From: Thermoflavifilum thermophilum
Lineage (GTDB): Bacteria; Bacteroidota; Bacteroidia; Chitinophagales; Chitinophagaceae
DNA: 64,000 nt
Assembly: GCF_900116565.1 (NCBI RefSeq)
Contig: NZ_FPCJ01000001.1
Coordinates: forward strand, 1,776,540 to 1,840,539
Direction of reading: 5' to 3'
Shown: piece by piece, positions 1 to 9,800 of the stretch
How the letters are laid out: each line of letters opens with the position of its first letter
How positions within the stretch are numbered: position 1 is the first letter of the stretch
Notes under the pieces: model-generated
Told to the model about the DNA's origin: nothing
Seen by the model: the letters and a program-made list of their open reading frames with translations, nothing else
Databases searched by the model: none
Position numbers and translations under genes: made by a program

Positions 1-336
1 TAAACGCTCATGGTGAATAATTTTCCTTAGTATGATACCCACAAATATGGCTCCTGTAAGAAACTCTCCACCAGTACTAACAGGAATACTTAGATTCAAT
101 AACCTGATGAAAAAATAGGTCAGAAAGCCATACAGAATATCTAAATAATAAGCAATTCCAGGATAAGCTATGCTGATAAATAAAACTATTAGAGAAACAA
201 TTACTAAAAATAATAACCCTCCAGTCTGCAAGGAGAGCGAATAAGCATAAGAGATCAAGACTACTGCCAGCAGTAGCACCGATATTATTATAGAAGTGTA
301 TTGCTTTTTATGATATATTTTGTTGGCTGTTATCAT
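1..336 (-). CDS. Membrane protein fragment, possible O-antigen ligase/polymerase
   Basis: Reading leftward from an ATG at 336, an open frame of 112 codons runs off the window edge without a stop. It starts MITANKIYHKK and contains at least two strongly hydrophobic segments (about residues 13-31 and 36-56), followed by a third hydrophobic stretch and a loop with STGGEF near residue 90. Polytopic proteins of this kind beside a Wzc-like protein and acyltransferases are often Wzy polymerases or WaaL-type ligases. The fragment is too short to show the diagnostic periplasmic loop. It is the last visible gene of the leftward group after the acyltransferase at 447-1580, with about 110 bases between them. 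The reading frame is clear, but the function is an inference from context. Confidence 0.55.
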   Translation of the reverse strand, partial: MITANKIYHKKQYTSIIISVLLLAVVLISYAYSLSLQTGGLLFLVIVSLIVLFISIAYPGIAYYLDILYGFLTYFFIRLLNLSIPVSTGGEFLTGAIFVGIILRKIIHHERL

Positions 337-446
337 TTAGATCCTAAAAAAATTCTATTTTCAGAAATATTATAATTATCCAAATGATAATAAAAATGGT
401 CATGATTATTTCCAGAATTTCTTCGTTTGAATGCCTTCTGCTCATT

Positions 447-1580
447 TTAGTTATATAATGAGAATGTTACTTTATTTGCATTTTCTAACTTTATGGGTTG
501 TTTTTCCTGATTTATGCTATTATTTATTCTTTTTTTGTCTAATATAAAAATAAACCATCCACCATTTCTTATAATTAGGTTGTATAGCATGATGCTGAGC
601 GTGATTGACAGAATCAGGTTAATAGGAAGTAGAAGATTTGTGTTTCTGATTTCTAAACCATGTGTGAATAACACTCTGAATAATGAGGCTATTCCTACAT
701 GGAGTATGTATATATATAATGAATGGTATCCGACTATCTTCAGAAAATTCAGTTTATCATATTTCCCCAAGATAAAACATATATTTAACATAAAGGCACA
801 TCCAATCAATGCCACTCCAGCAAATTGGAAGATGTGGGTATATTCTATATTCTCATGTTGTAAGAAATACCATTGTGAAATTATAAAAGCAGGAAGAATC
901 CCAAAAAACAAACCATGCGATCTATAAATAGGATAGAACTTCTTATTTAGCAGATAGCTTGAAACCAGATCACCTAAGGCAAAAAAAGGATAAAAATAGA
1001 GAAGATCTCTTATGGGGCCACTGTTATACTTTGTCGATAAATAATAAAATATTATTCCTACCCCCAATTGAATTAATGCTGGTATTTTTAACAGATATTT
1101 TAATATAATGTAAAGTACAGACACATTAAATAGTGCAAATAGATACCACATTTGATCAAGTGCATCCGGGTTAGTTATGATGTATGTAAAATCATGAAGA
1201 GTTCGATCTGAGTTTGTATATTTGGAAAATAAGATTTGCAATGTGATCTGTATGGTGCACCAAAGAATATAGGGATAAAGCAATGTTTGTGATTTAACTT
1301 TAATCAGATTAAGCCATCCTCTTTTTTCAAGGCTTTTGCTGATAAATATTCCGGATAAAATAAAGAATAAGGGCATCCGGAAGCTGAAGAACATTTCATT
1401 TGCTTTTAACAGTATGATGTGTATGGGTAACCCGGCCCTTTCAAATCCGATAAGGATATGGCGATAAGCTACCAGAATCAGGGCAATTCCTTTTGCATAA
1501 TCAACCCATGACAGCCTGCTTTGGGTTGCATGGGAGATGTTAAAAAAATATTCAATCCAATATTTAATTTTCAGTTTCAT
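447..1580 (-). CDS. Acyltransferase 3 family membrane protein
   Basis: This 377-residue polytopic membrane protein has the hallmarks of the acyltransferase 3 (OafA/WecH-like) family. Near residue 26 it has WVDYAKGIALILVAYRH, containing the conserved early His, and near residue 68 RMPLFFILSGIFISKSL. About ten hydrophobic segments follow. Members usually move O-acetyl or succinyl groups from acyl-CoA to polysaccharide at the inner membrane, so O-acylation of the surface glycan made here is the likely role. The start ATG lies one base past the stop of the Wzc-like gene, so the two are probably co-transcribed and translationally coupled. The acyl group and acceptor cannot be told from sequence. 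Confidence 0.85.
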   Translation of the reverse strand: MKLKIKYWIEYFFNISHATQSRLSWVDYAKGIALILVAYRHILIGFERAGLPIHIILLKANEMFFSFRMPLFFILSGIFISKSLEKRGWLNLIKVKSQTLLYPYILWCTIQITLQILFSKYTNSDRTLHDFTYIITNPDALDQMWYLFALFNVSVLYIILKYLLKIPALIQLGVGIIFYYLSTKYNSGPIRDLLYFYPFFALGDLVSSYLLNKKFYPIYRSHGLFFGILPAFIISQWYFLQHENIEYTHIFQFAGVALIGCAFMLNICFILGKYDKLNFLKIVGYHSLYIYILHVGIASLFRVLFTHGLEIRNTNLLLPINLILSITLSIMLYNLIIRNGGWFIFILDKKRINNSINQEKQPIKLENANKVTFSLYN

Positions 1581-1581
1581 G

Positions 1582-3747
1582 TTAGCGGTCTAAATTCTCA
1601 AACTCTACCTTGTTTAAGATAGCTCCGTTGAATTTCCCGTTCAGACTTTTCAGGTAATTAATGCCTTCCTGGTCATCTTCTTTTATTATGGCTTCAGATG
1701 AGAAAACAGCTATAATCCCATCTACGTATTCTACCATTTCTTTGGTATCTGTATATTCATTCATGGGTGCAGCTTCCAGGAATATGTAATCATACCAATC
1801 CAGTAAGTCTTTTAAGTGTTCAAGAAGATTTCCATCTGGCAAAATTTCATTAGGAGTATAATCACCTCCCTCACAACCAATGACATCTACGAGCGGAATG
1901 GATGTATGAGTTACAACCTGCTCGAGCTCTTCACGCGATATTTTGATATTTTGAGTAGAAAATTGTTCGAGTGTGGGTTTCGCTCCTGTTAGTACAGTTA
2001 GATCATTATTACAGAAATTCGTATCAATCATCAGTACCTTCTTTTTACTTAAGCTAAAACTGAAGGCAAGTGCTTGAATTAATGTGGTTTTTCCCTGTTG
2101 TGGTTCTGTACTTGTGAATAATATGATTCTGTTTCCTGATTTTTCAATTTGGTGTCTTACTTTTCGAATAAGTTCGCGAATTGTATTTTGTCGTTTTTCA
2201 GATTTGGGGGAGGCCTGGGATAACAATTCCCATATTTTATTTTTCTTCAAATTTACTCTATTAATAGGACTTAGTATAGGTAAGCCAGTTTGTTTCACAA
2301 AGAAGGATGGTGTTTTAATAGAAAGATCAATATATTCAATAAACACGATTAAGAATATGGTGAAGCAAACAGCTGTAAAGCCGGATAGACCCATGATAAT
2401 AAAACGATGAGAAGGAAGAGGATTAACTGCAGGTTGGGCAATTAGGATTTGTTTAAATCCTGCATCTTTTGCTCCCTGATTGATAATGTTATTATATTTA
2501 TCTTGTGCATTTAAATAATCAGCACGGGCTCGGTCTACTTCTTTCTGAAGTGCATCAATAATTACATTCCTACTTGCTGATGAACGGATATTTGCTGATA
2601 GAGTGCGTATTGAATTCTGTAAATTCTGGATATCGGCCTGGTCTGATTGGATTTCTACCTGAAGATCTGATTGTTTCTGAATCAGGGTAGCTTTTGGTGG
2701 TAAATCACTAAGAGAGTTTTGCGCGTTTTCCGATAATTTATCTTGTAGCTGTCTCCGCAAAGATGCAATTTTGTTGGCGAGATCAGGTGATGGATTATTG
2801 TCATACTGAGCTTGCAAGTCACTGATTTGTCGATTCAGCTGAATTATGGATGTATTATTTTCGAATATGGTTTTTTGCAACTGGTCATATTGTGCAATCT
2901 GCTTTTCTACCTCTTTTAGTGCGATTTGTGCATTGTTTAGATCACTTTGTTTTTGTTGAAGTTTGGTTTGATAATCCTGAATCAGGGAAATGTTTGCATC
3001 TGCAATTGCAGCATCCCCACCTCGAAGCACATTGTTAAGCCGATTTTCCTGAGAGTCAAGGAAAGCCTTTTTTTGTGCAATCATCGTATCCAGCAACTGA
3101 ATGTTTTCAGCTGAGCGTTGTATCAGATAACTGGTATAAAACCTGTTGAATTGCTTGCAAAGAGTGTTTGCGATAAATGCAGAGAGTAATGGATTCTCAG
3201 TCGTGCAATCAATATCCACATAATCAGTTTGTTCCAGCCTATATACCTGAATATCAGCAAGCAATGATTCTTCGTCGTATCCATATGTTTTCAATAATTC
3301 AATTAACTTTCTTTCTGTACTATCAAATGAAGAAAGCATCTTCATTTGCTCTAACTTTTCGGAGAAAATTTTGATGGCTTCACTTCTGGGAATCTGGGAG
3401 AATATTTGCTGAAGATCTGCTTCATTGGGATTTCGAAAGACGGTTTGTGATGGATTGAGGTCGTGAAGGATTAAGCTGTAGGACAGCAGGCTAATCACCT
3501 GAGGGGATGTGAATGTTTTTACGATATTGTCGAATTTCAGGTTGATGGTATAAATATCGAATCCCTGATCGTTACCCAGCCTTACCTGATCATTCATGGT
3601 AAATCCAGTAGCAATTTCCGCCTTGGAGAAATATTTCTTTTTTTCATGCAGTGTAAAGAAATAGGCTGCAATCAAAGTAATCAGGAATATGATGATAATC
3701 AGCCATTTGCGTTTCCATACGGCTCGAATGAAATAAACGATATCCAT
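1582..3747 (-). CDS. Wzc-like polysaccharide co-polymerase with BY-kinase-type ATPase domain
   Basis: The 721-residue protein has a Wzz/Wzc layout. There is an N-terminal transmembrane helix (about residues 14-33), a long periplasmic part rich in Gln, Asn and charged residues that reads as coiled coil (about 200-430), a second membrane helix (about 440-465) and a C-terminal P-loop ATPase domain. The P-loop reads TSTEPQQGKTT (Lys553), Walker A' is VLMIDTNF (Asp575), and the Walker B position reads YIFLEAAP, with Glu658 where Asp is usual. The last 20 residues contain no tyrosine, unlike classical BY-kinases, which carry a C-terminal Tyr cluster. It probably controls chain length and export of the polymer. 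Whether it is an active tyrosine kinase is doubtful. A terminator-like hairpin lies just upstream of its start. Confidence 0.88.
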   Translation of the reverse strand: MDIVYFIRAVWKRKWLIIIIFLITLIAAYFFTLHEKKKYFSKAEIATGFTMNDQVRLGNDQGFDIYTINLKFDNIVKTFTSPQVISLLSYSLILHDLNPSQTVFRNPNEADLQQIFSQIPRSEAIKIFSEKLEQMKMLSSFDSTERKLIELLKTYGYDEESLLADIQVYRLEQTDYVDIDCTTENPLLSAFIANTLCKQFNRFYTSYLIQRSAENIQLLDTMIAQKKAFLDSQENRLNNVLRGGDAAIADANISLIQDYQTKLQQKQSDLNNAQIALKEVEKQIAQYDQLQKTIFENNTSIIQLNRQISDLQAQYDNNPSPDLANKIASLRRQLQDKLSENAQNSLSDLPPKATLIQKQSDLQVEIQSDQADIQNLQNSIRTLSANIRSSASRNVIIDALQKEVDRARADYLNAQDKYNNIINQGAKDAGFKQILIAQPAVNPLPSHRFIIMGLSGFTAVCFTIFLIVFIEYIDLSIKTPSFFVKQTGLPILSPINRVNLKKNKIWELLSQASPKSEKRQNTIRELIRKVRHQIEKSGNRIILFTSTEPQQGKTTLIQALAFSFSLSKKKVLMIDTNFCNNDLTVLTGAKPTLEQFSTQNIKISREELEQVVTHTSIPLVDVIGCEGGDYTPNEILPDGNLLEHLKDLLDWYDYIFLEAAPMNEYTDTKEMVEYVDGIIAVFSSEAIIKEDDQEGINYLKSLNGKFNGAILNKVEFENLDR

Positions 3748-3776
3748 AACAGGATTTCTTTGCTGTGTAAGATAAT

Positions 3777-3813
3777 AAAAAATCCGGTCCTCCCGAAAGA
3801 GGACCAGATTTTT
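3777..3813 (-). terminator. Rho-independent terminator after the giant esterase gene
   Basis: An inverted repeat has arms at 3777-3791 and 3799-3813 with about seven bases between them. The core is GGTCCTC pairing with GAGGACC, extended by an A/T tract on each side with one G-U pair. On the minus strand it sits 11 bases after the stop of the 2263-residue protein and ends in a T run. Because the flanking tracts are A on one side and T on the other, it could also work on the plus strand. Confidence 0.8.
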
Positions 3814-3823
3814 GACCTTCAGT

Positions 3824-6800
3824 TTATCTCCGGATGAGTTTCAGGGTTTGGTTGTGTTGACCGGAGCCTGACTGAATATTGAGCAAATACATACCATCAG
3901 ACAATTGCTGTCGTGATAAATCCAGCAGGACATCATTCCATCCCGAGGGAAGGGTTCCCAGTTGCCTTGTATAGATTATCTGGCCGCTCACGTCCATAAG
4001 GCGAATCTGGTAATCTTCTCCTGCTTTCTGAACAGGGATCCCCACATGGATCACATTATGGAAAGGATTCGGATAGGCAATGGCATCATGTTGGTTTGTA
4101 TTCAGGATCGAATTCGACATTTTAAGATACATATATGGGCTGCCCGGTTGTGTTGCCTTCAACTGACCATTATCATCATAGTCATCATAAGCCTGAATAA
4201 CCATTGCGCCCAATATTGCAAACTGTGTACCATAAGCATTGATAATTTTGATTGTTATTTTCCCGTCCTGATCGGGAGAAATATTATCTATTTCTGTAGT
4301 CTGGGTTGAATTGTATGCTACACTAAGAGTAGTCATCTTATCATTAATCAAGAATGCGCTGATGCTATTCCATCCGAATCCAACCAGGCTTCCGAAAAAC
4401 ACTATGTTATATTTCATGGAAACATTCAAATTGCTCAATACCATAACAACAGTATCCAGTCCATTATCGAGATAATATTCACCTAGCATTACCTGATCAG
4501 GGAAGATTCCTGAGTTATTACCTGTAACTACTCCAACGTTGTTTTCGCTTTCAAAGTTTTGCGGAATACTTAGAATTAAATTAGATAGATTCCCATTTGC
4601 ATCTTTTAAGTTGGTATAAGTATCTCCGTTGTTAGGAAAACGATTTGCATTGTTCCATGGCTTACCTGCGCCGGCTTCCCTAGCATTGAAGTTCAAGAAA
4701 ATTGCGTAAGAAGGCGTAGTTACACTGGCAACATTACTGAAATCTGATGTTCCATTATTATTTTGCGCCTGTACTTTATAGAAATATCGTGTATCTCCTG
4801 CTACCAGACTGTCTATATAAGTTTTTGAATTAGCTGGTAAACTTGCAATCTGGGAATATGTTCCGTTCTTACTCAGCGAGCGCCATATGGTATAACCAGT
4901 TTCATTCCATGCCTGATCTCTCCATTTTAGGACAACTTGTTTTGCATTAGATGGATTTATGCTTGCCGTGAGATCAGTAGGTGGTATAATAACCTGGGAG
5001 CTACTGTCATATTCTTCAACAACGATTGCATTTAATATGGAATTAGTAGAATTTGCTCCTGCTTTTACGCTAACAGTGATATTTCCATTTTGATCCGGTA
5101 GAATACCATTCAATTGAACTGTTGCCGATCTGTTGCGATATGCATTCAGGCTATCTATCTGATTGCCGATTCTGAATGTGGTAGTGTAGTCGATTGCAGT
5201 ATTGCTTGCATTATACAATGAGCTATTGAAGAATATGAAGTTATACCTTTTCGATGGATTTAAGTTTGAAAACAGCAAATGACGTGTACTAGTATCAGTT
5301 TGTACATAAAAATACTGGATCACAGCGTCAGGGAAAATCCCTGAATTATTATAGGTAATATTTCCAAATCCGGCAGAACCACTCCATGTTTCCACATTTG
5401 TCAATGAATAACCAGTTGGCTTGTTGGTGTTATCAACAAGTGGAATTGTTGTATTTCCAAAAGCCCAGTTTGCCAGGTTATTCCATGGTGAAGGTGCCAG
5501 ACTATATGAGTTTGTGACATTTACAAGTATGGTGCGGAAATACTTGTTATTCACTTGCACATTTATAGTAGTTGACGACTTTCCGCCATGATTGGTAGTT
5601 GCTGCAATGGTAAATGAATAACTTCCGATATCATTTTGAGAAGATGGTGCAATAATAAGCGATCCTTTATTATTACCGGAATCAATCAATGTAACAAATG
5701 CAGGTAAACTAACTCCGGTAAATTTTATGCTGTCAATATTGTCTGCTGTTCCTGCAAAGTTAACGGTATCAGCTGAACCATAAGCAAGAATCAGATTATT
5801 TGGGATTCCACTTATTATTGGATTGATGGTGGTAGTTGTAATAGAAACAGTATCTGAAAATGCTGAATATCCGTGTTGATTCACTGCCCGGATGGTATAA
5901 GCATAGGTAGTGTTTCCATGAATATTGGGATCAGTAAATGTAGTATCTTCACCGTTTGTTGGATTAGGATTCAGAAGAATAAATCCGGTATCAGCAGGTC
6001 CTTTCCGATAAACCTCAAATCCTTTGGCTGTATTAAATGCATTGGTTTGCCAACTTAAAATATTGGCATTATTACCGCTCCTGACAGACAAATTATACGG
6101 TTTTGCTGGCGGCATTCCATTATCATAAATGGATGATAAAACAAGTGCATTAATATAGCCAACAGGCGCATCTGATCCTTTTTTCATCATAAAATGAAGG
6201 GTACCATCACTTTGCGGGATTAGATTCTGGAAGCTAATAGTTCTGCTGGTATTGTTCTGTACGTAAATGGAATCGATTTTATTACCTACCCTAAATACTG
6301 TATGTCCATTATCACTTACGCCATTCCATATACTGCTAGCAAAAAAGGTAAGTTTATAACTCTGAGTTGTATCAAGACCTGTAAAGATACCTTCCACAGA
6401 ATCCGGTGCTCCGAATATACCGAAATAGTAATATTCTCTCATCACATTATCAGGATAAACTCCTGAATTATTGCCTGTGGTTGCTCCCCCATTATAGGCG
6501 TTCCACACAGCCGGATTCAGATGGAATCCTATGGATGATACATTTCCCTGGTCATCTTTTATGTTGGATATTTGTGGGCTTGTAATGTTATTCCAGGGAG
6601 CAGGAGCAAGTGTTTGATAGCTAAAGTTTAGGTAATAATTCTTGTTCGGATCTACATAATTTACCTTTAGGTTAAAGAATGCTGAACTCTGTAGTCCATA
6701 TTTATCGGTTACGGTTACGCTGATGGTATAGTTTCCTGCGTCGCCATAATTAGGTTTGAGGTGCAGAATGGCTTGCCGTCCATTAATGGTATCTAACTTC

Positions 6801-9800
6801 ATAAATGGCAGCATCGGATTCACGGTAAAGTACACATAATCGCGCGGTGTGGGGATGTTGGCATTCAGGGTATCATCTACTGTGGTAGCCACGTTCATGG
6901 TAATTTGATTTTGAATCACCGGGGTGGCGGCATATATATCATTCACAGCAAGATTCATGATGGAAGTATCTGTGCCACCATGATTATCGTGCACAGTGAT
7001 TTTAATACCCGGATAAGGTCCTCTTTGATTCATGGTAGGATTGGTGAAAGTAATGATGCCCGTACCATCGCCATTATCCTGGAAACTGCCAAATGAAGGT
7101 AAGTTGAGTACACCCAGTGTGAGTGGATCGTCATCTGCATCGGTAGCCTTCACAGGTATTTGTGAAACTGTATTGGGGTTAATGAGTTGATATTGATTGG
7201 AACTAGCGGGTTGCAGAATTTTGGGTGCATGATTTCCTGTCGTAGCCGTATCCCAGCTGCTGTATCCGGCATCCAGTCCAAGCGTATTTTCAGCAGCTAT
7301 TCGGTAAGTGTATAAAGTATTGGCATATAATCCACTATCCACGAATTGATACGATTGTGCCTGGCCATTGCCATTCACAAAAGCTAATAGTTGGAAATGC
7401 ACAGTGTCTCCTACAGCACGATAGATGCGGAAACGAGTACTACCTGTATCAGCATGCCAGCTCAGGGTAATCTGATTGGGATTATTGGCGGTGGCTATGA
7501 CCTGTGTGGGTATTGCTGGTATAGCTGGTGCTGCCAGCGTAGTTGCATACATGTTGGGATTGGCAAACACACTATCGGGAATCAGTTTTCGGTTGTTTGA
7601 GGGTCCCCAGAGTACCTGCATGCCCGATCCACCACCAGCCTGGAAGTAAGTGATGGTAATCAAATGCCTGCCAGCAGTGAGATTTACTGTTCCAGACTTA
7701 TAAGTCATGCCATGAAGTCCGTCATTATTCACGAGTGCGGTTGCATTGAATCGATATGGTGTATCAATATATAGTTTACTTCCGTCGTCTGAATAGGTCC
7801 AGAAGGTATAAGAACCGGATGTGGGAATGCGGATGTAACCCGTCCACATAAATCCATAATTGGAAGACTGTGTTGCCGGGCTTAAGGTTACGTTACTTAC
7901 TGCACCAGTGGCAACTGGCTTTAAGCTATCAAAATTAGGTAAGGTGCTCCACGCACTGGTGGTTGTGTAATATTTGTACTGCAATCCACTCAAATCAGCC
8001 AGATTAAAGCCAGATGCACCATTGTTATTAATGGCTTGTATTTTATAATAATAAGTTGTGGCGGGTTGCAATGTGCTGTCTATGAATTGTGTTGTATTTG
8101 CAGGTGCCGTGAAGACAATTGAATAAGGACCACCTAAGCTGGTCGCCCTATAAATTTCAAATCCGGTTTCGTCGTTGCTATTATCTTGCCATTGTACTTT
8201 TATGCTTCGATACGACAGAGCGGTGGCCAGAATATTGCTGGGCGCGGCTGGTAATGTACCCGAAGGACTTACAGATTCCATGAATGCACTGTCTGGAATC
8301 GGTGATTTTGCAAAGCTACCTGTACCACTACTCTTTGCCCATGACACCGTTAAAGAAGCTCCGCCTGTTTGCTGGTAATACCATACTGTGATGGGATACC
8401 AACCTGGTTGGTTGAATGTATAAGTACCGCTTTTTTCCGTAGCACTATGCAATCCGTCGTTATTCACAACCAGGGTGTTGCTAATGAATAATTGACTTCC
8501 ATCATCGGAATTTGTGTAAAAAGTATAGGTACCAGAGTAGGGGATATGAATGTACCCATTCCAGGCAAAGGCATAGTTTGTACTTTGGGTAGCAGGAGAA
8601 AGAGAGAAATTGGTGGATATCCCTGAAAAGACGGGATTCATGTTACTGAGGTTGGGCAAATTACTCCAACTGCCCGTGTATGTATAAAAATTATAAGTTA
8701 ATCCATAATATCTGGGAATAGCTGTTAGCTGATTACTTGGGCTTGATACATTTCCTGCGGCATCCAGTGCTTTCACCTGTATACTATAGGTGCTGTCGTG
8801 TTGCAGGTTGGTGAGCATAAAACTTGTATCTGTAGAAATATAAGATTTTACGCCATTCACATAAATCCAATATTTTACTACCCCTACATTATCGGTGGCT
8901 CCACTCCATTTGATGGAAATGCTGTTGACGGTTACGTTGACAAGTTGTAATGTAGGAGGTGTGGGTGGAATATGATCTGATAGAGTGGTTACACTTACAG
9001 GAGCTGTAGTGGTACTGCCAGCGGTAGAATCAACAGCCCGGATTCGATAATAGTAAGTAGTATTGGGGTTTACCGTGCTGTCAATAAACACCGTGGAATC
9101 AGCGGGATTGATGGCAATGAGTTGATAGCCAGTATCTTTTTGCAGACTGCGATAAATCTCAAATCCGGTTTCGTTGTAAACTGGATTGGGTTTTTGACTC
9201 CAGGAAAGTTGCACTTTAGTTTGTGATAGCGCGATGGCGATAGGATTGGATGCCGGATCAGGAGGATTCGGACCATTGGCATTAATCACCGTAAAAGGTG
9301 CAGAAGGCAGAGAGGAGCATCCACCGGCTTCTGTAACCAGTGCGACATATTTGCCGGGTGTACTGGTAGTGAAATTTTGTTGGGTGCTCACCACTGAATC
9401 TGTACCATATTTTTTCCAGGTATAGCTCACATATCCGGAAGGTAGGGTTAGCGTAACAGACGTATTTCCATCTGGAGCAGGAATCACCGCACTCATATGA
9501 GGAGCTACCTGAATGTTGGGCGTTTGGGTGGGTGGTTTCACGCCAATCACAACAGGCGTAGGTGACCAGTATGACCAGGTGTTACCCCGCTTAATTCGGG
9601 CATCATAGGTGCCCAAGGAAGTTACCAGTAAAGTGTTTCCAGTATCAGGCAACAATACACCGTTTTTTCGCCATTGATACCCATCAAATCCAGGAGAAAT
9701 TCCCAATGTGACATGAATGTTGTTGGTGTCCTGAGGACAAAATAAAGTTTGACCGTAAAACACAACCGGATTGGTTTTATTTGCGCGATTGTAATAGGGA

